From assembly GCF_006539865.1 (NCBI RefSeq), contig NZ_BJNV01000011.1:1-64000 (forward strand): a stretch of DNA of 64,000 nucleotides, written 5' to 3'. The translations under genes and the position numbers were made by a program. The notes beneath the pieces are model-generated. The model ran no database searches and was not told where the DNA came from. It saw nothing but the letters and a program-made list of their open reading frames with translations. Source of the stretch: Zoogloea ramigera. Lineage in GTDB: Bacteria; Pseudomonadota; Gammaproteobacteria; Burkholderiales; Rhodocyclaceae. Below are positions 27,411 through 35,805 of the stretch, piece after piece (within the stretch, counting starts at the first letter, position 1; the number at the start of each line of letters is the position of its first letter).

Positions 27411-27451
27411 GCACCCGTTATCGTAATTACGGTAACTACGATAACGGGTGC
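27411..27451. terminator. 15-bp perfect hairpin between convergent genes
   Basis: GCACCCGTTATCGTA and its exact complement TACGATAACGGGTGC flank an 11-nt loop that itself overlaps the palindrome CGTAATTACG. It lies between the stops of the convergent ATPase and zinc-ribbon genes, so a shared terminator is the simplest reading, although there is no T-tract on either strand. Confidence 0.5.
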
Positions 27452-27458
27452 GTACCGA

Positions 27459-27926
27459 TCATGTCCTGCGATGTGCCTGCCCGCACGTATGGCAAAACCA
27501 CGTGCTCTGCCACTGGCGTTTCGCGGCACTGTAGACCTTCGCCTGGGTACGCCAGCCCTTCATCAGCAGCCAGCCCAGCGCGATGAGTCCCAAGCCGACA
27601 GCCGCTTGCTTCCAGTTGTAGCGCAGGCCTGCCATGCCGACGTATACGCACTCACGCGCCAACAACGGGCACACCGTCATCGACATGTAGATGATGATGC
27701 CGCCAATCCCATATGCCCCGATGAAAGGTAGCGGTGACGGCGGTGCGGGCGGGGCGCAGTGCTGGGCCAACGCCGTGGACTGCGAGCCCTGGCTGCTACC
27801 TTGAACGAACTGCCCATCTGAAGTGACCGCCGTGTGCGTTGCGTAGAACTGCTGCGTGCCGCCTGCATGCACGACAGCCATCGGCTGAATGTGCGTGCTG
27901 CCGCAGCTCGGGCATTGCATCGCCAT
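27459..27926 (-). CDS. Zinc-ribbon membrane protein, unknown function
   Basis: A 155-aa protein with CPSCG at residues 5-9 and CHTCG near the C-terminus (about residue 145), which could form one zinc ribbon from both ends of the chain. Two hydrophobic segments lie between them (FIGAYGIGGIIIYMSM and AAVGLGLIALGWLLM), so both termini should face the same side. It starts 2 bp after the stop of the lipoprotein gene and is probably co-transcribed. I do not know its function. Confidence 0.78.
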   Translation of the reverse strand: MAMQCPSCGSTHIQPMAVVHAGGTQQFYATHTAVTSDGQFVQGSSQGSQSTALAQHCAPPAPPSPLPFIGAYGIGGIIIYMSMTVCPLLARECVYVGMAGLRYNWKQAAVGLGLIALGWLLMKGWRTQAKVYSAAKRQWQSTWFCHTCGQAHRRT

Positions 27927-27928
27927 GG

Positions 27929-29041
27929 TCAGCCCTCCGAGCCTTCGGTGTTGACGGTGCAGGTCAGCGTGACTTCGCCGCCCTCCATGCCTGCCGACAA
28001 CACACCGACCTTGGTCAAACGGCCATAGGTCTTACCGTCCTTGCCCAGCTTCAACGAGCCTGATTTCGCAAGCTGCTGGACCGTAAGACCGGGCAAGTAG
28101 CTGCGGTAGGTTTGCTCACCCCCGTCACGTGACACCGCAACTTTACGGACGCTGAACCCATAGACCTTGACGGGCTCGGTGAGCGTGACCGGCGTGACGC
28201 CTTGATCGGGATTCCATCCCGACTGCTTGAGCAGTGACTCAGCCAGTTCAAATCGTGGACCGATGGCCGTGCAGCTCAGCGCCTGTTCGAGCTGCGCCTT
28301 GGTCTTGGCGTCCACGGGCTGCGACGCTCCGTTGCTGGAGGCAGGAGGCACGGTTGGCTTGATGACCGCGTTGGCGTCATACCCTACCAACCAGAGATTG
28401 GTTGGTGCGCCCGGCTGCCAGCCGGTGTCTAGCACCAGTTGCTGGACAAACCCCTGAAAAGCGAGCTGCTGCCGCTCGCTGATCGGCTGCCGGTCTGGGA
28501 TGGCCAGCATGGGCGGCTTGGGGCCAACAGTGCGGACATTGCCGCTGTGCTCGACCGCCATCTGCTGCATGAAGAGGTGCAGGTTCGCGGCGTTGTTGAC
28601 CGCGTACCCCACCGACTGTCCCCAGCACACAGAGAAGGCGGGCACAGCTTCGGACTTGCTCTTGCTCCACCAGATGGTGGCCGTACCGATCCAGCAGTCA
28701 CGGCGGGACCAGTCTGTGACCGTGACTGCCACGCGGGGGAAGTAGGTCTTGGGCGTTCCGTCGTAGGAGTGCTTGCTGAAGACGCCTGCCAGGGCTGTTG
28801 CACGGATGCCAGGAGCGCCGGGCGGCGCGCTTTGGTCTGGCTTTGCTTGATTGGCAACGACGGCTGGGCGAGTCTCGGTAGTAGGAGGCGGTGCCACGTT
28901 ACCTTGGCTTACCTTCGACACGCCACCCAAGGAGAGGTGAACCTTGGTAGAACCGTCAGCCTGCGGCTGTGTCGTGACACAACCGGTCACGGTCATCACA
29001 ACGGCCAGCCCGGCCAGCATCCGAAAGCAGAGTCCACTCAT
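27929..29041 (-). CDS. Predicted lipoprotein, 370 aa, unknown function
   Basis: The N-terminus has a lipoprotein signal with lipobox VTGC and the modified cysteine at residue 21. The following 30 residues are a Pro/Thr/Ala-rich linker. The remainder is soluble, with a tryptophan-rich part (DWSRRDCWIGTATIWWSK) and four or more cysteines. The start at ATG 29041 has GGGAG about 8 nt upstream. It forms a two-gene unit with the zinc-ribbon membrane protein and is divergent from the small XRE gene. Function unknown; a surface or periplasmic role is inferred from the signal. Confidence 0.8.
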   Translation of the reverse strand: MSGLCFRMLAGLAVVMTVTGCVTTQPQADGSTKVHLSLGGVSKVSQGNVAPPPTTETRPAVVANQAKPDQSAPPGAPGIRATALAGVFSKHSYDGTPKTYFPRVAVTVTDWSRRDCWIGTATIWWSKSKSEAVPAFSVCWGQSVGYAVNNAANLHLFMQQMAVEHSGNVRTVGPKPPMLAIPDRQPISERQQLAFQGFVQQLVLDTGWQPGAPTNLWLVGYDANAVIKPTVPPASSNGASQPVDAKTKAQLEQALSCTAIGPRFELAESLLKQSGWNPDQGVTPVTLTEPVKVYGFSVRKVAVSRDGGEQTYRSYLPGLTVQQLAKSGSLKLGKDGKTYGRLTKVGVLSAGMEGGEVTLTCTVNTEGSEG

Positions 29042-29081
29042 CCATCAGCTCCCTTTGATCCCAAGTTGAGCTGATTATGAA

Positions 29082-29110
29082 GACTATATTCGACATTGTC
29101 GAATATAGTC
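29082..29110. promoter_or_regulatory. Perfect 29-bp palindrome, probable operator of the small XRE regulator
   Basis: GACTATATTCGACA, one central T, then the exact complement TGTCGAATATAGTC. It lies in the divergent gap between the lipoprotein gene (start 29041) and the XRE gene (start 29150). The symmetry and position fit a dimer-binding operator controlling both directions. Confidence 0.65.
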
Positions 29111-29149
29111 CGTGGATTCAAGGTCTCATGACGCCCATGCTCGGCGTTG

Positions 29150-29380
29150 ATGGGACGAGACTACGAGCAAGTGCGTCAGGACTTGGCGCGCAACATGAAA
29201 GACTTCCGGGGCAAGCGTGGCTTGTCGCAGGAGGCGCTCGCCCTGAGCGCGGATGTGGATCGCACCTACGTGAGTCAGATCGAGCGCGCTGTGGGCAACC
29301 CGTCCCTGCTGGTCCTTTGCAAGCTGGGCGCGATCCTGGAGACCGACGTGCTTGATCTCTTGGCGGAGCAGACCAAGTGA
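29150..29380 (+). CDS. Small XRE/controller-type regulator
   Basis: A 76-aa Cro/C1-type HTH protein; the helix-turn-helix is LSQEALALSADVDRTYVSQIER, residues about 25-45. Proteins of this size and form include controller (C) proteins of restriction-modification systems, which bind palindromes like the one at 29082-29110. ATG 29150 is used because the frame's earlier codon is TTG. No clear Shine-Dalgarno is present. It is the last gene recognised on the island. Confidence 0.85.
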   Translation: MGRDYEQVRQDLARNMKDFRGKRGLSQEALALSADVDRTYVSQIERAVGNPSLLVLCKLGAILETDVLDLLAEQTK

Positions 29381-29735
29381 ACACGGGTGAGGCCACCCGA
29401 ATGGGGATGTCCGCAAAAAATGTATACGGAAGTGACTACGGAATGAGCCAAACCGCGCTGAGACCCAGTAAAAATGGCACTTCCAAGGCCATCTTTCACT
29501 TTAACGTCTGAGCCTCCGGGAGCCCATCAGAGGGCTGTGCAAGCCCTCTCAAAAAACCGCAAAGCCTGGTGCCTGCGGTTTTTTTTATGTCCAGCCGTTT
29601 CCCTCCGGCACAGCGCTCCCGCGGTCTTCGCCGCCGCCAGGGCTTTCTTCGAATGCCGCCAAGCTTCCTGGCCGGCGAGCGAGGCTTTATCGCCCGCCGC
29701 GATGCGTCTTCACTGCCAAACAAGTCTTTCCTGGC
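29381..29735. other. Island/chromosome border region without a gene
   Basis: A 355-bp gap. I see a short stem GGGTG/CACCC just after the XRE stop, a hairpin GAGGGCT-GTGCA-AGCCCTC near 29530-29550 and the terminator at 29551-29586. Frames across it look like chance frames. The shift from island to chromosome-like composition happens here. No tRNA, tmRNA or direct-repeat attachment site was found. Confidence 0.45.
29551..29586. terminator. Bidirectional Rho-independent terminator
   Basis: AAAAAACCGCA, a 12-nt loop, TGCGGTTTTTT followed by two more T. The 11-bp stem has T-runs on both strands (eight on plus, six on minus), so it can end transcripts from the island and from the ABC-transporter gene, which stops at 29736. 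Confidence 0.85.
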
Positions 29736-31445
29736 TTATTGCCCGAAGTGATAACCCGCCGCCGGGTGCAGGCGCCAGCCGGTGTCGCCGGTGAGCTCCA
29801 GCACCTGGGTGTGGTAGCGGACCACCGCGGCCCGGTGGGCGATACTGATCAGCGTGGTGCCAGCCTCGAGCAGCAGGCCGTAAAGGGCGGCCTCGTTGGC
29901 GCTGTCGAGGGCGCTGGTGGCCTCGTCGAGGATGGCATAGCGGGGCTGGAACAGCAGCACCCGGGCAAAAGCCAGGCGCTGCTGCTCGCCGATCGAGAGC
30001 ACCTTCTCCCAGTCCATCTCCACGTCGAGGCTGCCGAAACGCTCGGCCAGGTCCGGCAGATTCACCTGCTCCAGCACTCGCAGCAGGCGCGTATCGGGCA
30101 CCGTGCCTGTCTTGTGCGGGTAGAGCAGCTGGCTGCGCAGGGTGCCGAACTGCATGTAGGGCTGCTGGGGCAGAAAGAGCATCTCGCTCGCCGGCGGGCG
30201 CAGGATGCTGCCGCTGCCCGCATACCACAGCCCGGCAATGGCCCGCAGCAGCGAACTCTTGCCGCAGCCGCTGTCACCGACGATCAGCAGGCTCTCGCCC
30301 GGCTTCACCATCACCGACAGGTTCTGCACCAGGATGCGTTCGTAGTTGGGAGTGTGCAGCGTGACGTTCTGCAGGGCCAGGTGGGGCGCCTCGGCCGACT
30401 GGATGGTGCTTCCCTTGCGCGGCTGCAGCTCGGCGGCGGGGCCCAGCACCCGCGCCAGGGTATCGAGCCGGTCGACCCCGGCGGTGAAGCGGGAGAGGCT
30501 CTCGAAATTCTCGACGATCAGAGAGATGGCGCTCAGCACCGCCGCAAAGGCCCCCGCCGCCTGCACCGCGCGGCCCACCTCCAGCTCGCCCGAGAGCACC
30601 TGGGAGGCGACGATGGCGCTGGGCAGCACGATGTTCATCAGGCTGTAGGCGTACTGGAAGAAGTTGAGCCCCAGCTGCTGGCGGATCAGCTGCTTGAAGT
30701 TCTTGAAGGCCGCGCTGAAGCGCCGCCGCACCTGGTGCAGCTCCTGGGCCTCGCCCCGGTAGAAGGCGATGGATTCGGCGTTGTCGCGCACCCGCAGGAG
30801 GCTGTAGCGGAAATCCGCCTCGCGCCGGATCTGCTGGAAATTGAGGCTCATCAGCCGCGAGCCGAAGAACACGATGGCGATCAGGGTGCCCGAAACAGCG
30901 TACACCACCAGCACATACACCAGCTCGTGGGAGATCGACCACAGCACGCGGCTGAAGGCGATCAGCTGCAGGAAGGAGCCGATGAAGATCAGCAGGAAAT
31001 ACAGGGAACGCGAGCAGAAGGTGCTGATGTCCTCGGCGATGCGCTGATCCGGGTTGTCGATGATGGCGCTGGCGTTGAGCTCGTAGTACTGGCGGTGGCT
31101 GAAATAGCTCTCGAGGAAGCGGTTGGTCAGCCAGCGCCGCCAGTGGATGCCCAGGGTGTCGCGGACATAGAAGTAGAACGCGAAGATCGGCACCGCCATC
31201 AGCAGCAACACCACGCAGAACTGGATCGAATCCCAGAAGCGCGTCTCGTCGCGGGCCGCCAGGGCCGAGGTGAATTCGCCGGTCTGCTCGTTGAGCATCA
31301 CCGCGAAGCGGGTCTGGCCCAGCAGCAGGACGACCAGTAAGGCCAGCAAGCCCCACGCCCTCAGCCGCTCGTCGCCGCGCCAGTAGGGCGAGGCGATGGC
31401 CCAGAAGCGCTGCCATAGATGGTAGGCGAAGAGATTGATCTTCAT
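29736..31445 (-). CDS. ABC transporter fused permease-ATPase, SbmA/BacA/YddA-like
   Basis: A 569-aa half-transporter. The membrane part (residues 1-330, ABC_membrane_2 type) has several hydrophobic helices including LLALLVVLLLGQ and FCVVLLLMAVPIFAFYFYV. The ATPase has Walker A (GDSGCGKSS), signature LSIGEQQRLAF and Walker B (YAILDEATSALD). Homologues such as YddA and BacA export or import peptides or long-chain lipids; the substrate here is not shown by sequence. I start at ATG 31445 (MKINLFAYHLWQ); a GTG at 31490 would add 15 residues unlike the family. Confidence 0.9.
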   Translation of the reverse strand: MKINLFAYHLWQRFWAIASPYWRGDERLRAWGLLALLVVLLLGQTRFAVMLNEQTGEFTSALAARDETRFWDSIQFCVVLLLMAVPIFAFYFYVRDTLGIHWRRWLTNRFLESYFSHRQYYELNASAIIDNPDQRIAEDISTFCSRSLYFLLIFIGSFLQLIAFSRVLWSISHELVYVLVVYAVSGTLIAIVFFGSRLMSLNFQQIRREADFRYSLLRVRDNAESIAFYRGEAQELHQVRRRFSAAFKNFKQLIRQQLGLNFFQYAYSLMNIVLPSAIVASQVLSGELEVGRAVQAAGAFAAVLSAISLIVENFESLSRFTAGVDRLDTLARVLGPAAELQPRKGSTIQSAEAPHLALQNVTLHTPNYERILVQNLSVMVKPGESLLIVGDSGCGKSSLLRAIAGLWYAGSGSILRPPASEMLFLPQQPYMQFGTLRSQLLYPHKTGTVPDTRLLRVLEQVNLPDLAERFGSLDVEMDWEKVLSIGEQQRLAFARVLLFQPRYAILDEATSALDSANEAALYGLLLEAGTTLISIAHRAAVVRYHTQVLELTGDTGWRLHPAAGYHFGQ

Positions 31446-31544
31446 GATCCTGAGCGGCACCCGGTGAAGGCCTGCGCTGGCTGGAACCACGGGGCGCCCC
31501 CGATGAGCGCCCCCGGCTTTTGTACTCCCGCGATCGGCGCGGGG

Positions 31545-34001
31545 TCAAGCGCGGCCGGGCGGCGGCAGGGCCTGGGTGACGCTCAGCACGCTGGCCAGGC
31601 CCTCGGGGGCATCCGGCGCACAGGCCGGGAAGCGCATCGTGAAACAGGTGCCGCCGGGCGTGCTGCTCACCTCGATGCTGCCCCCCAGCAGGCTGGTGAC
31701 GATGTTGTAGACGATGTAGAGCCCCAGCCCGCTGCCGCCCTGCCCCATGCGGGTGGTGAAGAAGGGGTCGAACACCCGCCCCTGCACCTCCGGCGGAATG
31801 CCGCAGCCATTGTCGCGAATGCAGAGCTCGATCTCCCCGGTGCCCACCGGCTCGGCCAATATGAAGAGCTCACCGGCCTCATCCGGCCCGAAGGCATGGA
31901 TGGCGGCGTTGGTGACGATGTTGGCGATGACCTGCTCCAGCGGCCCCGGGAAGCTGTCGAGTTCCAGCCCCTCGGGGATGTCCACCACGAGCACCAGCCT
32001 GCGCTTGCGCAGGCCTGGCATCAGGGTCGCGACGACTTCATCGACGGTCTTGCGCAAATCGAAGCGGCGCCGCTGGGCGCTGGTCTGGTCGACCGCTACC
32101 TGCTTGAAGTTGGCCAGCAGGCCCGCGGCCCGGTTGAGGTTGCGCTCGATGAGATCGAGCCCGTCGCTGGAGAGTTCGATGAAGGCGGTGAGCTCGGAGC
32201 GCCGCATGGCCCCTGTTTTAAACACATCCTGCAGCTCATGGACACGGTTGCGCAGGTGGGTGGCCGTGAGCAGGGTGTTACCCAGGGGCGTGTTGAGCTC
32301 GTGAGCCACGCCGGCAACCAGGTTGCCCAGGGAGGCGAGCTTCTCAGCCTGCACCAGGTGTTCTAGGGCATGGGCCAGGCGCTCGTTGGTCTGGCGCAGC
32401 TCGGTGGTGCGCTCGGCCACGCGCTGCTCGAGGGACTGGTTGAGCCGCCGGATCTCCGCCTCGACGGCCTTCTGCTTCGAGATGTCCTTGCCGGTGCCAC
32501 GAAAGCCGCAGAAGCCACCGTCGTGCCCGAAAACCGGGTCGCCGCTGACCTGCAGATGGATGACGCCTCCGTCAGGCAGCTGGAGCTGAAACTGCAGGTC
32601 GCGGAACGGCTGATGGCTCTCGAAGGCGTTGCGCAGCCGGCTCCATTCCAGCGGCTCGCCCTTGACGCCCGGGTTGTCCCACGGGCACACGCCGAGCAGC
32701 ATGACGTGCCAGGCGAGCAGTTCATTGGCCCTGAGGCCCGACAGCGCGGTGTAACGGAAGTCGGCGTCGACCTCCCAGAACACGTCGCTCGACATGTCCG
32801 ACAGGGTGCGCAGGCGCGCCTCGCTCTCGCGCAGCGCCCGCTCGGCGAGGGCGCGCTGGCCGGCGCTCTGGCGGAACTCCCGGAGGGCACCGGCCAGCCG
32901 GCCCAGCTCGTTGTCACCCACGTCGGGAACCGGCTCGTCGAAGCGCCCGCGGGAGAAGGCCTCGACGGTGCGCAGCAGGGCCCGCAGGGGCTCGCGGATC
33001 GACGCCGCCACCAGCGCTCCGAGCAGCAAGGTGACGCCGATGACGACCGCGCCGATCATCACCGACAGCGCGTTGATCATGCTCAGGCGGGAGGTGTAGC
33101 GGGCACGCAGCTCGGCCTCGATGCCGGCATGGCGCTCGTCCAGCGACGACGCGACCCGGGCGATGTCGCGCTGGCTGGCCTCGATCTGCCGCTCCATCAC
33201 CGCGGCGCGCCGGGCGTAGGCCCGCTGCAGGCTGCCCAGGCCGGAGATCATGCGGTGGGTGCGTTCGCCCAGGTCGCGCAGCACCGCCCGCTCGAACGCG
33301 TCGTGGGTGAGCTGCTCGATGAGGGGCGAGAGCTGCGCCACCCGCTCCAGCGAGGTGCGCGTGGCGAGGCTCACGTTAACCTCCCGCCGGGCGTAATAGG
33401 CGTTCATCTTCAGCAGCGCATCCACGAAGGCGTCGATCAGCGAGCGGGACGCCGGTCCGATCAGGGTCTGGCCCGTGTTCTCGGCGCTGCGGCTGAGCAT
33501 CAGCGAGAGCAGGCGGGCCGACTGCTGCGCCGACTCGAGGAGCTCGCGGTGGTAGATGCGGTCGATCTCCAGGTTGATGCGCTTGAGCTCCTGATACCCC
33601 GCCACAAAGCTCTGCAGCGACTGGCGCAGCGAGGCCAGCTCATCGGCGTAATCGGCGCGGGTCTTGTCGGTGGTGTCGAGCTCGGCGAACAACAGCTCGG
33701 TGGCCCCATCGATCTGCCGCACCAGGGCCTCGTCGGGCACCGCCAGATACTGCTGGATCGCGGCCTGCAGGCGGGCCGTCTCGGTGTTGAAGTGCTGCAG
33801 CTGCCGCTGCTGGACGTTGAGCACCTCGATGGAGTCGAAGTAGGCATCCTTGAGCCCGCTGCTCAGCAGGTTGAGCGCCAGCAACATCGTCAGGCCGGCG
33901 ACGCTGAGCAGCGACAGCAGGGTCAGGCGCCGCCCGAGGGAGGTGGCGCGCAACCAGGCGTCGATGCGGGCACGCAGGCGGGCGAGCTGCGGGGCGATCA
34001 T
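31545..34001 (-). CDS. Membrane-bound PAS-domain sensor histidine kinase
   Basis: An 818-aa kinase. An N-terminal membrane helix (RRLTLLSLLSVAGLTMLLAL) is followed by a long helical periplasmic domain (about residues 60-300), a second membrane helix (MIGAVVIGVTLLLGALVAA), a HAMP domain, a PAS domain (LRTLSDMSSDVFWEVDADF), a coiled coil, the H-box HELNTPLGN, N-box and the G-boxes DNGCGIP and GSGLGLYIV. ATG 34001 overlaps the stop of the binding-protein gene (ATGA); the longer frame only shadows that gene. No receiver domain or response regulator gene is adjacent, so its partner is encoded elsewhere. The three upstream periplasmic binding proteins are its probable ligand sensors. Confidence 0.92.
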   Translation of the reverse strand: MIAPQLARLRARIDAWLRATSLGRRLTLLSLLSVAGLTMLLALNLLSSGLKDAYFDSIEVLNVQQRQLQHFNTETARLQAAIQQYLAVPDEALVRQIDGATELLFAELDTTDKTRADYADELASLRQSLQSFVAGYQELKRINLEIDRIYHRELLESAQQSARLLSLMLSRSAENTGQTLIGPASRSLIDAFVDALLKMNAYYARREVNVSLATRTSLERVAQLSPLIEQLTHDAFERAVLRDLGERTHRMISGLGSLQRAYARRAAVMERQIEASQRDIARVASSLDERHAGIEAELRARYTSRLSMINALSVMIGAVVIGVTLLLGALVAASIREPLRALLRTVEAFSRGRFDEPVPDVGDNELGRLAGALREFRQSAGQRALAERALRESEARLRTLSDMSSDVFWEVDADFRYTALSGLRANELLAWHVMLLGVCPWDNPGVKGEPLEWSRLRNAFESHQPFRDLQFQLQLPDGGVIHLQVSGDPVFGHDGGFCGFRGTGKDISKQKAVEAEIRRLNQSLEQRVAERTTELRQTNERLAHALEHLVQAEKLASLGNLVAGVAHELNTPLGNTLLTATHLRNRVHELQDVFKTGAMRRSELTAFIELSSDGLDLIERNLNRAAGLLANFKQVAVDQTSAQRRRFDLRKTVDEVVATLMPGLRKRRLVLVVDIPEGLELDSFPGPLEQVIANIVTNAAIHAFGPDEAGELFILAEPVGTGEIELCIRDNGCGIPPEVQGRVFDPFFTTRMGQGGSGLGLYIVYNIVTSLLGGSIEVSSTPGGTCFTMRFPACAPDAPEGLASVLSVTQALPPPGRA

Positions 34002-35014
34002 CGGAGGGCGCGGATCCGGGCGATCAGCCGGCGCTGCTCGGGGCTGCCGACAAAGCGCGCGTAAAGCGGCCGCAGCGCCGCCTCGAAGCGGGCCCGCTCG
34101 GCCGGCGGGATGTCCACGAAGCTGACCCCGCCCAGGCGTAGCAGCGCCTCGACCCGCTCCTCGCGCTGCTGCCACATGTCGCGCATCATCGGCCTGGCCT
34201 CGCGGGCGGCCCGGCGCAGCATCGCCTGCTCGGCGCCCGACAGTGCATCCCAGCTGCGCCGCGACATGACCAGCACCTCTGGCGAGAAGGTGTGGTGGGT
34301 CAGCGTGAGCCACGGAGCATGGCGGTGATGCTCGGCGCTGGCGTAGGCCAGCAGATTGTTCTCCGCCGCATCGATCAGGTGCGTGGTGAGGGCGTTGCCG
34401 GTCTGGGAGAAAGGCAGCTTGATCGGCCGCGCGCCCCAAGCCTCGAAGACGGCCGAGGCCAGCGCCGACGGTGGCACGCGGATGCGCAGCCCCTTGAGGT
34501 CCTCCGGGCGCCTCACGGGATGACTGACCGTGCAGATCGAACGCCCCCCGGCCTCGAAGAAGGCCAGCGCCACCAGCCCCTTGCCATTCATCGCCCCCAG
34601 CAGCTCGGCGCCGATGGGGCCGTCGAGCACCCGGTTGAGGTGATCCACGTCGCGGAACAGGAAGGGCAGCGACAGAACCCGGACCAGCGGGAAGACCTCT
34701 TCCAGCGCCTGGGCGCTGACCCGGTTGAGATCCAGCTCGCCGCTGCGGGTCAGTTGCAGCAAGGTGGCCTCGTCCCCCAGCAGGGCCGCGGAATAAACCT
34801 GGATGGCCAGCTTGCCGCCGGACTGCCGGTGCAGGCTCTGGCCCATGGCGTGGACCGCCTGCACGGCCGGATAGTCGGCCTGCTGGACGTCGGCGGAGCG
34901 CAGCGTGCGCACGCCGTCGACGGTCTCGAGCGCGGCCAGCGGAGGCGCGACGAGCAGCAGCAGCGCCGACAGCAGCCGCCGGACACCACCGGGCCGCAGC
35001 GCCAGGCGCCCCAT
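33998..35014 (-). CDS. TRAP-type (DctP-like) periplasmic solute-binding protein
   Basis: A 338-aa DctP-family protein with a cleavable signal (RRLLSALLLLVAPPLAALE) and the typical TRAP pattern VFPLVRVLSLPFLFRD and GLRIRVPP. TRAP binding proteins bind organic acids such as C4-dicarboxylates. No DctQ/DctM membrane subunits lie nearby; instead the gene is coupled by a 4-bp overlap to a histidine kinase gene, which points to a sensory rather than a transport role. ATG 35014 follows the previous stop by one base (TGAGATG). Confidence 0.88.
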   Translation of the reverse strand: MGRLALRPGGVRRLLSALLLLVAPPLAALETVDGVRTLRSADVQQADYPAVQAVHAMGQSLHRQSGGKLAIQVYSAALLGDEATLLQLTRSGELDLNRVSAQALEEVFPLVRVLSLPFLFRDVDHLNRVLDGPIGAELLGAMNGKGLVALAFFEAGGRSICTVSHPVRRPEDLKGLRIRVPPSALASAVFEAWGARPIKLPFSQTGNALTTHLIDAAENNLLAYASAEHHRHAPWLTLTHHTFSPEVLVMSRRSWDALSGAEQAMLRRAAREARPMMRDMWQQREERVEALLRLGGVSFVDIPPAERARFEAALRPLYARFVGSPEQRRLIARIRALR

Positions 35015-35015
35015 C

Positions 35016-35804
35016 TCAGTGCCCCACCACCGGGCTGCGCCCATGGTGCCGGAAGTGGATGGCCATCAGGGTCTGGTCGCGCAGGCGCGCCACGATCCAG
35101 CGGTTGATCCAGTCGCGCAGGGGTTTTTCGCCCTTCGGCATCGCCACCGCCAGATCGAACTCGGATTGCCTGAACTGCTCGACTAGGGGCCGCAAGGGCT
35201 GGCGGGCGTTGACCTCGGCCACCACGCTCTCGGTGGCCGACATGATCTCGAAATCGCCGGCCAGATAGGCGCTCACCAGCAGGTCATGGTCGGCATAGGC
35301 GAGCAGCTTGGCAGCCGGGACGTGCTGGTGCAGATGTTCGAGGTTCGAACTGCCCGCCAGCACCCCCACCCGACGCCCCTTGAGGTCGAGCAGCGACGAC
35401 AGCTGCAGCGAGCGCGGCGCCGCGATGAGCACGCCGATGGTCGCATACGGCACCGAGAAGGCGATCAGCCGCTCCCGCTCGGGCGTGATCGACAGCGCCG
35501 AGATGACCAGGTCGGCGCGTCTGGCGAGCAAGACCGCGACCCGCTCGGAGTTGATGACCCGGACGATCTCGAGCCGGACGCCCAGATCACGGGCCAGGGC
35601 CCGGGCGATGTCCACGTCGGAGCCCTCGGCCCTCCCGTCGGGCCGATAAGCATTGTAGGGCGGCACCGAGCCCGCGATTGCGACGCGAAGCACTCCCCGC
35701 GCCCGCAGCTCGCCGAACAGGTCGGCACGCGCCAGCCCGGGTACGGCCAGCAGCAGCGCAAAGGGCACCGAGCGCAGCCAGGCCCGCCTCGAGACGCGCC
35801 CCAT
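35016..35804 (-). CDS. Family-3 periplasmic solute-binding protein (second copy)
   Basis: A 262-aa SBP_bac_3 protein with signal peptide SVPFALLLAVPGLARA. Family features include LRVAIAGSVPPYN, GSDVDIARALARDLGV, LVISALSITPERER and DLKGRRVGVLAGSS. These proteins bind polar amino acids or similar ligands. It is about the same length as the upstream copy and shares its motifs and its junction form (TGAGATG), so the pair is probably a tandem duplication. ATG 35804 is used because upstream codons lie inside the neighbour. Confidence 0.9.
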   Translation of the reverse strand: MGRVSRRAWLRSVPFALLLAVPGLARADLFGELRARGVLRVAIAGSVPPYNAYRPDGRAEGSDVDIARALARDLGVRLEIVRVINSERVAVLLARRADLVISALSITPERERLIAFSVPYATIGVLIAAPRSLQLSSLLDLKGRRVGVLAGSSNLEHLHQHVPAAKLLAYADHDLLVSAYLAGDFEIMSATESVVAEVNARQPLRPLVEQFRQSEFDLAVAMPKGEKPLRDWINRWIVARLRDQTLMAIHFRHHGRSPVVGH

Positions 35805-35805
35805 C

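Larger units (their letters stand above)
1..29400. mobile_element. Mobilizable genomic island carrying a MADS-type defence operon (left end outside window)
   Basis: This stretch contains only accessory functions: an eight-gene methylation-associated defence operon, a large helicase, a MobV-like relaxase, a Rep-like winged-helix protein, an AlpA-type regulator and several XRE regulators. Codon use is less extreme and G+C visibly lower than in the housekeeping genes that begin near 29.7 kb. No integrase, transposase or tRNA is present, so the mode of integration is unknown; those genes may lie left of the window. The right border is placed between the last XRE gene, ending at 29380, and the bidirectional terminator at 29551-29586. 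The exact attachment site was not found. The border is inferred from gene content and composition. Confidence 0.7.

Noticed and set aside
29381-29735. tRNA or tmRNA gene as the integration site
   Set aside because: No cloverleaf, CCA end or T-loop pattern could be found; the hairpins are terminators.
29739-31340. 533-codon plus-strand frame opposite the ABC transporter
   Set aside because: Antisense to a well-supported gene; composition is typical of a shadow frame and there is no ribosome-binding site.
32370-34064. 564-codon plus-strand frame opposite the histidine kinase
   Set aside because: Antisense to a gene with full kinase motifs; no recognisable domain.
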